The notes: generated by a model from the letters alone, not told the origin. A DNA stretch of 64,000 nucleotides from Leucaena leucocephala (GCA_037074615.1 CM073518.1:7812001-7876000), one strand, 5' to 3'. Counted from the stretch's first letter, positions 24,737 to 37,251 are shown. Translations and numbers: made by a program.

Positions 24737-26025
24737 TGTTGAATCTAGTTGTATCACTTAAGAAGGGGTGAATTGAGTGACTTTAAAATTTTTGAAAAAT
24801 TCTAAAAATATTTAAACAAGATTAGAGAGAAGAGTTTAGAAAGATATCACTAAAGAAAGAAGTTGTTAAAGAAAGATTGCACATGTCGATTTATACTGGT
24901 TCGGCCTAATCCACTTGGCTTAAATTTAGTCCCTAGAGATCTCCTCTAAGTGTTTTACTATCTTCAAAGATTTTGTGGGCTCTTGTTACCTCAGTACATC
25001 AACAAGAGAATTTCCTCTCACTCTCCCTTATAACACGTAAGGTAGTCACCTGTGATAATCACTCTCACTCCCCTAATCCACTCAAGAATCCCACTTAAAC
25101 AATTCAGAAAAAGATTGATACCTATAACACTCTTTCAATAGAGTATATGAAATAAACACTTAAGTTCTAATTCTCTAAGTTTCTCTCTCTCAAGAATATA
25201 TGATGCTCTGAAACAAAAGGAGATAAAATCGAGTAAAATAGAGACTATTGCTGTGTATGATCATAGTGCATTGTAAGCATCTCTTGTTTCTCTTAAGTCT
25301 CCCAACTTCTTTTTTTCCTCATTTTGGCTTCTTCTTTTATACTTCACTCTTCATATTTCTGTTGAAACATTGAAGTAGCCATTGAGATAGTCATTTATTG
25401 AATATAGCTGTTATTGCTGACATGGACAATATGATGCTTTTGGCTTTTTGGTTGATCTCTTCATTTAATCTTGTTCAACCTGTAAATGATCTTGAAATAG
25501 GCTTTAGAATATATATATATATAAATAATGTAGGCATATAGCAATTAATTCCAAATGATTTAAAATTAAATTTCAAAATCTGATAAAGTCTAATTCAAAA
25601 CTCTTTCGCAAAATGGCTTGATTTATCGAATAGCTTATCGAAAAGGTCTTTTGATAAATTGCTAAAGAATTGTATCTGAAATAGTTTAAAACTTATCGAG
25701 AAATTCTTCGATAATTAGCATCATCCAAAAGGACTTCGATAAATTTTCAAAAAATAGCAAAGAGATAGTTCATGATTTATCGAATAGTTCTTTGATAAAT
25801 TTCTTTCTTGATAAACTCTTTGAAAAAATATTCTTTCAAACATATATTTTCAGAGTTATCGATATATTTCATAATACATCATTTATCCAAGTGTTCTTCG
25901 ATAAATAGACTCTTTAAATAGCTTATCTATAAATGCTGTTGAATGTTCTTTTAAAATCTTTTCAAACATTCGGATCTTTTCTCAAATTAGCATGTAATAC
26001 ATTTAGAAATAATAACTCATAATAT
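24737..26025 (-). mobile_element. 5' LTR of element E, left part
   Basis: On plus it starts TGTTGAATCTAGTTG and breaks at 26025, where a second LTR of the same family begins; the remainder is 30289-31494. The two parts add up to about 2.5 kb, equal to the inserted LTR. Confidence 0.8.
25600..25930. repeat. TTATCGAA/TTCGATAA cluster in the 5' LTR of E
   Basis: A series of ATCGA words, including TTATCGAATAGTTCTTTGA near 25778, one base off the 22-nt consensus hairpin. Confidence 0.7.
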
Positions 26026-26246
26026 TGTTGAATCTAGCTGTATCACCCAAGAGGAGGTGAATTGAGTGATTGTAAAACTTTTGAAATATCTATAAAATAT
26101 TTGAAACAAATTTAAAGAGTAAAGTTTAGTATGATATCACTGAATGAAGAAATTGATGAAGAAAGATTGGATAATACAATTATACTAGTTCGGTTCAATC
26201 TACTTAGCTTACGTCCAATCCCCAGAGAGATCCTCTGAGTGTTCCA

Positions 26247-27943
26247 TGTTGGAGATTATGCCCTAGGGGCCAATCATTACCTTATGAACATTGTTGATTT
26301 ATGAATTTCTTAATTATGTTATCATATTATTTGCATATTTATTATGATGACAATCCTTGGATAACTCATGATCTTATCCTAAATGTCCCTGGTCGGTCAT
26401 CTATGCGGGAGCAGAGATGAAATAAGACCAGTATGACTTTGAAGATATATAGAGATATAAATCAAAGTCATAGGCAAATGTAAGAGTACAGGGTGTTGAA
26501 CCGACCCGCTATGAGAGAGCTGCATGGGTTAAGTCATAAGCTTCTCTCATATACAAGCCATGTCACTATGCCCTTTGACCTGAGATCATCATGGATTCCT
26601 ACATGACGAAAGCTCATCTTTGACCTAGTCAAAAGTCACTTTTGACCGAGTGATCATAAAGGCTATATTCAGGCTTAGTGGTTTTTCATGCGGAGGAATG
26701 TAAATGGTCAAGATGGAATTTGTCCCTCACATTCGTAGAGAGATATTACTGGGCCCCTCGATGGATGAGTCTGAGAAGTGTATGGCCATACTGGAATGGA
26801 AGGGTAGTTCCATTTCTATATTCAGACTACTCAGGGATCGAGAAAGTAACGGTCAGGAACAGGAGGATGATGTTCTCCATGCCTCATCCATGACCGAAAT
26901 ATCGTGTGACAAAAGGGACGTGATATGGTTGTATGAAAGGTAACATCGTTTATCGATCCTCATATGATTTGGGTAGTCGTAATGCCTTGCTAGAGACCGC
27001 TTACGACTTGTGGGTCAATATAGTAACTGGCCCACTGCCAACTTCATATGGGCCTACAGGGTCGCACACAAAATAGCCCAATGCGAGCTATGATGTCCAG
27101 ATTCATTGAATCTAAGAGATGTCTAGATTCAATGAATAATCTAGGGTGGATATATATATTTTATATATATATAAATTTGTATATATATATTATAAGAGAT
27201 ATTTGCAAGATTTAATTTATAAGGATAAATTAAATTTCTATCACTTTTGAATTTGAATTTAAATGGCTATGATCTATTTGAATTTGAAATTCAAATTGAT
27301 AAGATATCTCAAATTTAATTTATGAGAATAAATCAAATTTAATTCTTTCTTATCTTTATTTAAATTAAATAAATAGGTGAATTAAATCTGTGGGACGGAT
27401 TTAATATAAACCATATTTATTTAATTAGTTTCTTATGAAATTAAGCAATATATACATTGCATAATTTCAGAATTAATATAAGATTAATTCTGAAGCCCGG
27501 CCTAATTAGAAGCCCGATAGCATCCTATATATTTGACATTAGGAGCTAGGGTTCTATGCATCTCTACATATCTATACAGACGGGAGAAAAAGGGGCAGGG
27601 AGAGTGCAAAAGGTTTGCAGATAAGAAACTGCCGAAATACAGACAGTGAGGACGGAACCTCTAGAAAGCCCAGAGGGACAAGAGGCGCTAGCACGTCGTT
27701 CATGGTTGGAACGCTGTTCGTGTGGATACCGGTAGAGGAAGCCGATCTGAGTTGTCGACTTCTTATGATCGAGAAGAGAGCAGCACGACGACGAGTCACG
27801 ACTTGCAGACGTAAAGGTCGCGACTAAAACAGGCATCTGAAAGTCAGAAATCCGAAAAGAAGAGACAGGTCGCGACTTAAAGCCGACGAGGTCGCGACTA
27901 CAAACTCCAGAGACATCCGCTGCGTGTCTTCCAATTCCCTTCA
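26247..27943 (+). mobile_element. Solo LTR B, copia-type (1697 bp)
   Basis: Perfect TTCCA duplications (26242-26246 and 27944-27948), TG at the start and CA at the end. It begins TGTTGGAGATTATGCCC, a start pattern common in plant copia LTRs. The inverted fragment at 4802-5095 is the same family. Its GC-rich last ~350 bp carries GTCGCGAC motifs at 27795 (variant), 27827, 27869 and 27891. Open frames inside it look fortuitous. Confidence 0.88.
27795..27898 (+). repeat. GTCGCGAC motif group in LTR B
   Basis: One variant (GTCACGAC, 27795) and three exact GTCGCGAC words (27827, 27869, 27891). The last two are exactly 22 bp apart. Confidence 0.85.
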
Positions 27944-28589
27944 TTCCACTATACTCTAAAATTCACTGGGCTCTTGGTGCCTCAATACAGTCAACGTGTG
28001 AATCCCTCACACTTCCCCTTACAATCATAAGGACATAATCCAATGAGAATCCATCTCACTCACCCTTACAGCCCTAAGGTAACAATCCACTTAAGAGATC
28101 ACACTCTTAAGCAATTTAGAGAATGATTAATATAGATGAAACTCTCAGTAAAGTAGATAAGATAAAAACTTAAGTTCTATCTCTCTAAGTTTCTCTCTCA
28201 AGAATATAAAGTGCTCTGAACCAAAGGAGAGGATACAGAGATGCAAATCAGGGAATGTAATCAAACTGCATTTAAGCATATGTTGCATCTTCTTTTGTTT
28301 TCCAACTTCTCTTTGCTTTCTCACTTTGGCTTCTTCTTCTTTTATACTTTGTTCTTCATAAATCCATTGAAACATTGAAGTAGTCATTGAGATAGTCGTT
28401 TTCAAATATAAACGTTATTTAGTAACATAGGTATTTGTCTCTTTTTGTTCTATGATCATTTTCTTCTATTGATTTTGTAAATGATCTTAAAACATACTTT
28501 AGTAATGATATATAATAATTGTAAACATATAACAAGTGTTTCTAAATAATTTAGAATTAATATCAAAATCTGATAAAGTCTGGTTTAAC

Positions 28590-28930
28590 ATTTTTTTCGC
28601 AAACTAGCTTGACTTATCGAAGAGCTTATCGAAGAACATCCTTATCGAAAAGGTCTTCAATAAATTGTTGAAGAAATTCATTTGAAACAATTAAAACTTA
28701 TCGAGCAATTCTTCTATAATTAGCCTTATCGAAAAGGACTTTGATAATTCTTTATTAAATTTTAAATAGATAGTTTATGATTTATCGAATAGTTATTAGA
28801 TAAATATCCTTATCAAATAACTCTTTGAAAAATATTCTTTCAAAATATATGCTTTCAGACTTATCGATATATTTTATAATACATCATTTATCGAGGCGTT
28901 CCTTGATAGATGAATTCTTTGAATAGCTTA
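28590..28930. repeat. TTATCGAA/TTCGATAA cluster in the E-family solo LTR
   Basis: Repeated ATCGA words, including TTATCGAATAGTTATTAGAT at about 28779. This is the same segment as 25600-25930 in the 5' LTR. Confidence 0.75.
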
Positions 28931-29799
28931 TCGAAAAATACTGAAGAACGTTCCTTTCAAATCTTTTCAACACAGACTTTGAAACATTCAGATCTTTTCT
29001 CAAATCAGTATGTAATACATTTAGAAATCATAACTCACAAGATTATTCATCAATACAGATAACAAGATTTATTATTTTAGTACAATAGATCAAACCAGAG
29101 ATCAAAGCATGACTTGAAAGATTTATCTTGTCAGAACAGTCATTAGATATATAATCAATTAAGAGCAGGCTATACATTTATGAAAATCGTTCATTCAATC
29201 AAATTCCAAGTAATTCATAAGTTCAACAAATATATTTGCAACTAATCAGATATTTCAAGATAATTCAATTTAGTCTTAATGATAGATCTTATTGAAAATC
29301 TCTTTAATAAATAATCTAATTGATAGTTTTATTGATATGAATATAATGAATTATGATCTAAATATTTCATGAATAATCTTTTCTCCATAAATTCAAGACT
29401 AAGTAAACCATAGATGATTTGAATAGATCAAATAACATTTAAGCAATGAATCACCATTAAAATTATTTCAAACAATCAAATCATCAACAGAATAATTATC
29501 ATGTTAAGATCCCAATGATTTGAATTTAAACAATTTTATCTTCTCTTTCTTTTATTTGATCTTATAAACTTGTGACTTAATATTTCAAAGATCATTTAGA
29601 GAAGAAACCAATTAGATCACTTGTAAAGATCAAAAAATCCAAACTCAGTTATATGGAACAATTTCAAAAACATTTACAATGATCATATTTTAAACTTGTA
29701 AGTCTTCCTGGTCATAAGATTTTACAAAACTTAATATCAAAAGTAAAGTGGTAGAATATATGAAAAATTATTTATCAGTCTTTTGAAAAACTTATAGCT

Positions 29800-30195
29800 T
29801 ATCTTTATTTATCGAAGAATTATTCGATAACTCCCCTTATCGAATAGTCTTTCAATAAACGGATCTTCAAAAACATAATATCTTCTCTTGAAAATTAGAG
29901 TTGATTGATCAAATCTCTTATCGATAAATCTATTGTTCGATCAACTCTTCCGTAACAAACTAAATCTTTTTCAAAACTTATAGAAGGCTTATTCGATAAA
30001 TCCATTTGTCAAATAGAGCTTTGAATAATTCTAGTTTCAGAATAACGTGACTCAAAATTTTTTCAATTAAATATGATTGATTTATCTAGGTCTTTATTGA
30101 TAAAAAACCTTATCGAATAGGTCAAAATGCCTTTCAGAAAATATATTTTTCTTTAAAAGTTCTTTATCATTTATCGAATAATTATCTTATCGATA
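29800..30195. repeat. TTATCGAA/TTCGATAA cluster in the E-family solo LTR, second block
   Basis: A perfect 22-nt unit (TTATCGAA, GAATTA loop, TTCGATAA) at 29809-29830, followed by further near copies. Confidence 0.8.
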
Positions 30196-30288
30196 AATGC
30201 TTTATATCAATTAAGTTTTACTTTCTAAAATCTTTTAAAGTCTTTTCTCAATTATTATTTTTCATCATCAACACATTGGAATCTAACA

Positions 30289-31494
30289 AAGATCATTCAC
30301 CAAATCATATCAAGAGTATCATTTAACACATTAGAGCAATTCCACAAGTTATAAGATTATAAGCTTGACTAAAAATGATTTATCATACTAGAAAAAGTCA
30401 TGAGCATATAAGGCTATGAATCCATGAAGATTAATCATTTAATCAAGTCAAAGTAATTCATAATCTTATCAAACATATGACTATCAAAGAGTAATACAGT
30501 TTAGTTTGTCTTATTGAAGATCTTATCGACAAGAGATCTGATTGAATAGTTTTATAGATAAGAATATAATGACTCTCACTTTGAGTCTTTCATGAATAAT
30601 CTTTTTCAATTATAGATAAATGATTCAAATAAAATAACTTTAAGGGCAATGAATCATCTTCAATCAATGTTTCAAATAATCAAATTATCTTCACATTTAT
30701 CAAATTAAAATTCCAGTGATTTGAATTTGAAACAATTTACCTTTTTTTTTCTTTCATTTAATCTTATAAATTTGTGACTTAATATTCCAAAGATCATTTA
30801 GAAAAGAAAAAATTTAATCAAATTATTTCAAAAGATCATTTATCATAACAGAAATAATTTATCATATGATTTTCTAAACCATGTTAAACAAATAAATAGT
30901 ATTTCATCAAAAGTAGTTGTATATGTGAAAAATTATTTATCAGTGCTTATAGAACAACTAAGAAATTGTCTCTAATTTATCGAAGAGGTATTTGATAAAT
31001 CACCTTATCGAATATTCCTTCGATAAATGTGTTTTTGAAAATAGGATGACTTCTTTTGAAAAATAGAATTTATCGATCGAAGAGTTTATCGATAAATACC
31101 TTGTTTAATCAATTCTTCGATAAAACTTTTCATGGAATTCTTTTCACAAAGCTGAGTCTTTATAATACTTATCGAAGACTTTGTCGGTAATTCTCCTTAT
31201 CGAATACATTCTTTGAATAACAGAAGTTTCAGAACAATGACTTAGAATTTTTATAAGCTTAGTTTTATCGAAGTCTTTATCGATAGGAGACCTTATCAAA
31301 TAGGTCTTCGATAAATTCATTTAGAAATCAAATTTTTCTTCAAATGTTCTTTCTCATTTATCGAATAACTTATCGAATAACAACCTTATCAATAAGCTTA
31401 TTGATAAATATTCTTTATCAGTTTAAAAACTACTTTTTTAAAATCTTCTCTCAATTAATTTTCATCATCGAAACATTAACATTAGAGTCTAATA
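30289..31494 (-). mobile_element. 5' LTR of element E, right part
   Basis: It continues the LTR broken at 26025 and ends TTAGAGTCTAATA at the Athila LTR. It matches the 3' LTR segment 15010-15975. Exact hairpin unit at 31005-31026. Confidence 0.8.
30980..31400. repeat. TTATCGAA/TTCGATAA cluster in the right part of the 5' LTR of E
   Basis: Dense ATCGA words. The exact unit at 31005-31026 has loop TATTCC. This is the homologue of 15540-15920. Confidence 0.8.
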
Positions 31495-32706
31495 AGAGCC
31501 AGCTTCCTATGTTTTAGTCAAGACCTTAGTGTTCGCTTGTCGCGACCTATATTCTTCTGGGAGAATTTTTGTGTTAACTGGTCACAACCAAAGGAGCCAA
31601 TTAGTGAAGTTGAGTATTTTTGCTTAGGTCACTCTACAATTAAGGCAAGGGGATCAACAGCCATGAAAGGGAGGCTGGATATTTGTCAGATTTAATTAAG
31701 AATAGTCCCAAGACATTCTCCCAACTTCTCTCATCAACCTTCAATCTAATCTTCTATTTTATTCATCTTTTCACCAATTTCTCCATTTCTGCAATGATTA
31801 ATTCATCTCTACCACTTTTCTCTTCATCTTTCCACCATCTTTTTTTGCATATCCCATGTACCAACTTTGGATAACGATTGTGGCATATCGACGCTATGGG
31901 AGGCTAAATCTTTTAGCCTCTTGGTGATGACAACACAGCTTGAGCTTATGGGCTAAAATGGGGGAGTTATTTTATCTTAATCTACACTTGTTATATTTTA
32001 GGATTTCTAGATTTAAGGATTTCATAATATGTAAGATTGAATATTGATTGATTATTTCTCAGATTATATATTTGTATTTAATTTGGATGATGTGATTACT
32101 GAATTTCATATTTATATTTCAGTTCAATTTTCTAGTTAGTTGGATGCTTATTGGTGATTCTTAGTAATTAATTCAATTGATTAGAGTCTTAAGCTATCGA
32201 TTGATAGTTAATTGAGGGTTTTTGCATCATCTCATTCAATTTACACACTAAGTGGTTTTCAATAGTGCATTAAGGGTTTTTAATTCAACTTTAATTAAAG
32301 GGAGTTTAAACTCATTAATGAACTGGACTTGATCGATGGATTAAGGTTTTATTGAAGACTTAGTGATTTCATAACTCCCAATTCAAATCAAGAGCGAGGA
32401 TAGCTATGTTTACATCATCAAGAGTCTTTTTTATCATATTTCTCTCACAATCCAAACCATTTTCAAACTAATCAAAAATACCAAAAATATTTACTTTCGC
32501 TGCACCCTTATTTCTATTGCATTAATGTTCAATCAAACCCAAAACCCACTCATTTACTCAGGTTTTTAATATTATCGTTCACCCATTTGCTAGAATTCAA
32601 ATAAAAAGGCTCCTTGAGAAGAACGATAGGGTTGTGCCTTATACTACATTATTGGGTGCAATCTTTATTTTGAAAAGTCAAGATCGCAATAATCTCACGC
32701 GTTTCA
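31495..32706 (+). mobile_element. Athila-type LTR C1, right part
   Basis: It resumes the LTR broken at 14565 and ends CA, two bases before the primer site. It shares with C2 and C3 the stretch CCTTGAGAAGAACGATAGGG and the segment with 'atcgattgagg'-type motifs. A GTCAAGAC/GTCGCGAC pair at 31517 and 31539 is spaced 22 bp. Confidence 0.85.
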
Positions 32707-32707
32707 A

Positions 32708-32726
32708 TGGCGCTGTTGCCTAGGAG
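32708..32726 (+). promoter_or_regulatory. Primer-binding site, tRNA-Asp type, Athila element C1
   Basis: TGGCGCTGTTGCCTAGGAG closely matches the Athila-lineage primer site (TGGCGCCGTTGCCGGGGA) complementary to tRNA-Asp, directly after the LTR. Confidence 0.8.
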
Positions 32727-32758
32727 CCAAGTCATTGGTTCCCTAACAATAGGTTGTT

Positions 32759-35700
32759 TGAAACATCCTCATTTTTGTACATCTTAGGGACCAATTGGTA
32801 GTATTTAGAACCACTTTCAAGGTCATTAAAGTCCAATTTCTCAATCTGGAGTTTTACTCTTATCGAGCACTGTTTACTGTGTAAATTCCAGATGAGTGAC
32901 CTGACTTCAAAAAATCATAACTAATTCTAGAAAAATCGGAATGCAGTGGTTCAAATTTCTACATGAAGCTAACTCAATACTATTTCAAGGAAAAATAACT
33001 CGTTGACCATTCCTTGTCCAAGTCAACGTCAGTCAAAGTTACAACTTTACTGTTCATCCAGCATTTTTCTCCTGAATCCAGCATTTTGGTCCCAACTTTG
33101 ATAATTTATATCTCCATGTGTAGACATCAAAATGAGACATTCTATATATCAAATCGAAGCTGGGTATGTCTAATATTTATCATAAACATATCATACATTT
33201 ATTTAATCATTTACTATTTTTACTTATAGATGAAACATCACTATATCACCACGAGTTACTGTTCATGGTGGCAAATTCCAGCAAGCAACTTTACATACAT
33301 ATGCATACATTAATCACATATCAAACAAACATGCCAAACAATACTTATCATTAAATAATAAATCTTTATACAACAGGGCATGGACAAAATCCTCATATCT
33401 CTATTACATCTTTCCTGCCTAAAATCCGGCAGTATAACTACTATACTTCATCTGTAAAAATAACTGATCTTGTACTAATTCGGTAATTCTCGTGAGAATT
33501 ACCATTCTACGTAAGTACCCAGGAAAGACTGGTTGAACTGACTAGGTCCACTCACTTCCAGACTCCTTAGACAGTACCTACGTACACAGTACGTATCATC
33601 TCCTTATGTTCAGTCTCAAAATCGGCAGCATAACGGCGTCTTACAGCATTCTCAAAATTCACTTCGACATAACCTCTCTGTAATGGGTTATAAATAGGGG
33701 ATGAGATTCGGGGGAATCTCAGTAGCAAACGGTACTAAACAATGCATGCATTAAAGTAAATACTTGTGCTTGCTTGTGAAAGTGTAAACATTGTGTAATG
33801 TGCATGCTTCCATGTAACATATGAAATACAATTGGCCAAGGTAATCATAGAAATAGAGCTTCAATCATATACACATATGCACACAATTCAACAAAGTCAT
33901 AGCACAATCAAGCATAACATTCAATACATACAAGTTTAGGGTAAGTTTACTACCTTGGATTTAAGCTCTCTTTCTAATGCTTGCACTTGCTTCCCAAGCT
34001 TTTTGGTCAATCATTCCCCAACATCTTCTTAGAGGTTTCAAGGTCCTAATCACATTCATATTCATTACATAATCCATTAGGACCATGAACTCAAACACTA
34101 CTCAAGACTATCTCTCTTGAACCTTTAACTTGCTTTAACTAACATAACTTTCTTTAATCTTTGCCAATTAACTTGGACCTTGAATCAATTGATGTCTTGA
34201 CCTTACCCTACACAATTTTACCTTTTGAATCCATTTATGAACTAAAAATAACCAAATTCCAGCAAGAATACACTGTTCTGTACAGATTTGGAAAAATATA
34301 CATAAATCTTCCAAAAATTCTCATTTTGATTCCAATGCTTCCCATACTTGTTCCTCCACTTTCCCCCCACACAAAATCTCATTTTAAGACCATTGGAAGT
34401 ATCAAAATCATGAAATTCAAATCACTGTTCATGCGAGTGAACAGTACAGAAAGGAATTTTCAACATTACAACCTTTAAGTCCAATGGTTTCCAAGGTTCA
34501 AAACCTTTCCAATCCTACACAAAATTATCATATAAACTCAATGGAAGCATTAAATCATTGAAATTCCATCTCTTTATATCATGAACAGTGCAAACCGAAA
34601 TGTTCTTCCATGGTAAAGTCAAGAACATCAACTTAATCCAACAACCAACCATGCAACTAGCTTGTTTAAGCTTGTCTAAACTATCTATGACATAAAACTC
34701 ATGTTCCTCTCACATATACATAGAAATTCCAGCAGCATTTTCCCAATATTTAAGCCTAAAATATCACTTAAACTCAAGCACAAACCATAAGAACAAAAGG
34801 TAGAAGCAAGGAGACAACTTACCTTACTTGCTCCTTCAAGACCCTTGCTTCTTCCTTGCTTTCTTCCACTTTCTTTCTCTAGAACTCACTTCTCTTTCTA
34901 AAGGAGCTCTTGGGTGTGAAGAATGAATGGAAAGGGGGGGTATTTATAGCAAAAGTCATGTGCCATTTGAAGGCCAAGATCACTTTGGAAACTATTTGAT
35001 CTAATGGTTAAAGGTTTGATCTTGGAATGTCTTTTCACTTTTCACTCAAGACCTTACCACCATGACATCACTAGCATGGCCTCACTTGTTACACCTAACC
35101 CTTCCTCTTTTTGGGTGCCATTTTGAAGTCCTTGTGGGTCCCACCATGTGCAACACCTAATTCTTACTTTATTCTCTTTTTTGTTCTTTTCAAAAATCCA
35201 TAAATTATTCATTATTGGACTTGGGCTCCAAGATAACTTTTGGGCCTTATTGGGCTGGCCTAGGACGAAATGTTGGGCCTCTTTTAGGTCCAATAGCTAA
35301 TTGGCACAAATCCCAATGTACTTTCCTTATACCGATATCCTTAAATTATCCTGATCTCAGAATAAATTCTAAACACCTCCTTTAATTGTTCTAACATTTT
35401 TAGAAATTCATTCTAATATAAAATGAATTCTCTACAAAGTTTCATAATTTTCTGAGACCCAGAAGTCCTGTTAAAAATTACATATGTTTCCTTTAACCCT
35501 TTATCGGTGTCCTTTTTCACCGTAAATTCCATAATTAATTCTACAGGACTCCTTTTTGACTTCTATCAACTCCATAAATTCTCATATTAATTATAGTAAT
35601 TTACTATCAAATTTCCTCTGATATCCATCCATTGTGTGAAATGACCAAAATGCCCTCCATTTACTTCTGGTTTCTTAGGGCATCACAATGGCATTTTCAT

Positions 35701-35845
35701 AATTTTACACTTTGGTTCTTAGACTTTCTTCCTCTTCCAATTAATCCTTTTCTTTACATAAATATGGCCACATCTTTTCCTAAACATCTCATATATTTTA
35801 TTCAATCTGTACATACAACTTAGTACAGAAATTAGGGATGTTACA
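32759..35845 (-). mobile_element. Solo LTR, family A copy 6 (3087 bp)
   Basis: Perfect TTGTT duplications (32754-32758 and 35846-35850) inside the Athila leader. On plus it starts TGAAACATCC and ends GGATGTTACA. It is nearly identical to LTR A10 (57077-60130) except for one block near 33955-34110. Minus-strand TATA 34941-34948; hairpin 33703-33720. Confidence 0.93.
34941..34948 (-). promoter_or_regulatory. TATA box in LTR A6
   Basis: TATTTATA on plus, preceded by a G-run, so TATAAATA followed by C on the coding strand, as in other family A copies. Confidence 0.6.
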
Positions 35846-36446
35846 TTGTTGATTCAATTGTCGGCCTAAGTCATTCTTTTTATTGAGCTTTAGTTTTTAT
35901 TGTCTTTGTAACATCCCAATTTTTGGGTCTAGTTGAACTGGGAGGTAGTATGATATGGGCAGGCTGCTAAACCCGTAGTCCTAGGGTAGTAATCTGATGT
36001 GGGCGGATTATTTACCTGTATTTTGTAGGATCCAAGGGATGAGCTAAGTCCTTCAGGATGTAAAGATGAGTTAAGTCTTTAACCTACAGAATCGGGACAG
36101 TTCACCTAGGTTCAAAATAAGGAATGTGAGGAATATCCTAAGTCTTGAGCCTAGGAATTCTGCAGGTAGCTTGATATGGGCTGGCTCCTGTGTAAGATAA
36201 CCTAATATAGAGGGTTTTGAGCCTTTCAATTAACAATGACTTCCGAAGAGGGGATGAGTTATTGAAAGAGAATTTCTAGAACTTAAGATGAAGGATAAGA
36301 AGAAAGTGAGATAAGATAGACCCCAGAATTATGCTAAGATTCTGTGGGGTGAAATATGAAAGGAATGGACACTGCTTATGAGAGCAGTATAGTTGTCCAT
36401 AAGAAAGAAAGCATACAGTATGAGAAAGATGTATTGGTGACTTTTG

Positions 36447-36694
36447 GTCACGACGAGGAAGTATCATGGTCGCGACTCATATTGACAGAGAGGATTGGTC
36501 GCGACGAAAATATGTGTGGTGTCGCGACTAATATGTAAATACGCTGGTTGCGACTAGGAAGTGTTATGGTCGCGACTATATTGTGTTGTGGTCACGACTA
36601 AAGAATGTTTTGGTCGCGACGAGAAGATGTTGTAGTTGCGACTAATGTACACAGAAGGTGTTAGGTCGCGATGAGATGATGATGAGGTCGCGAC
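36447..36694 (+). repeat. GTCGCGAC array, 11 units, 22-bp phased
   Basis: Exact or one-mismatch GTCGCGAC words start at 36447, 36469, 36498, 36521, 36547, 36569, 36591, 36613, 36635, 36665 and 36687. Six of the ten intervals are exactly 22 bp. Confidence 0.92.
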
Positions 36695-37251
36695 TAGTGA
36701 CTAAAGTAGTGCTAGGCGCATGGGCCAAGAGTTGTGAAGGTCCAAAGGAGATAGTTACCCGGTTAGAGATAGACCGGGGGGAAAAGGTCAGATAAAGGAG
36801 AGGTTATCTGGAAACCATGAGGAGGACTGATAAGGTGTCCTCATGGGACCCACAAGATGCCATATGGCATTAAAGTAATGATTCAGTAAAGTGAGTTACT
36901 CGGTTGGCATGAAAATTGAGGAGGTGATCAGATAAGTCTGGGACTTATCTGAATAGCATTGGAAGGCGTGCAAGGTCTCTTCCAGGCGCCACATGGCACT
37001 AGTCTGGAGAAAGCAGATAAAGTTGAGGACACGCATTACGAGGCAGGACTCTGGACCGGTGAGTCAGCTGATGAGGTATCCCAGGATTTTTGACATGTGG
37101 AAAATGTGCTGGTGAGGTGGCTGCTGAGGTGTCCTCTGAGGTGGCACTGATGATGCAGGAAAAGGAAATAAAGAAAATAGGAAATTCCAGGAAAAACCAG
37201 AACCACATATTCAGAGTTCAGAGAAACTACGATATTGCCATTGTGGGAGGC

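Larger units (their letters stand above)
26026..30288 (-). mobile_element. Solo LTR of element E's own family, holding LTR B
   Basis: On plus it starts TGTTGAATCTAGCTG and ends GGAATCTAACA. The flanks AATAT (26021-26025) and AAGAT (30289-30293) resemble a target duplication with one mismatch. Without the 1.7 kb B insertion it is about 2.56 kb. It sits inside the 5' LTR of element E, so it is younger than E. Confidence 0.8.
14566..31494 (-). mobile_element. SIRE/Maximus-like Ty1/copia element E, non-autonomous, with nested insertions
   Basis: Order on the minus strand: 5' LTR (31494-30289 plus 26025-24737), degenerate tRNA-Met primer site, gag remnant, about 2 kb spacer, a second ORF, polypurine tract and 3' LTR (15975-14566). 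No protease, integrase, reverse transcriptase or RNase H is visible, which is why I call it non-autonomous. The flanks ATAGC (14561-14565) and AGAGC (31495-31499) look like a target duplication with one mismatch. Secondary insertions are LTR A5 and the solo LTR at 26026-30288. Confidence 0.75.

Noticed and set aside
14566..26025. Reading element E as a plus-strand element starting with its LTR at 14566
   Set aside because: The polypurine tract (15977) and primer site (24713) are both on the minus strand in the order expected for a minus-strand element.
26678..26943. Overlapping plus-strand open frames inside LTR B
   Set aside because: They lie wholly inside a solo LTR with perfect target duplications; no domain and no second copy to support coding.
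27148..27200. TA dinucleotide run as a functional site
   Set aside because: Ordinary AT-rich simple sequence inside LTR B; similar runs at 22000 and 25510.
27564..27944. Minus-strand open frame of 126 codons in the GC-rich end of LTR B
   Set aside because: GC-rich sequence lacks stops by chance; it crosses the GTCGCGAC motifs and ends at the LTR boundary.
33014..33354. Matching short frames at 33014-33354 and 57332-57672
   Set aside because: Identical only because LTRs A6 and A10 are nearly identical; not a duplicated gene.
36447..36694. Possible CRISPR array
   Set aside because: Repeats are only 8 bp, spacers are about 14 bp and similar to each other, and the setting is a plant LTR.
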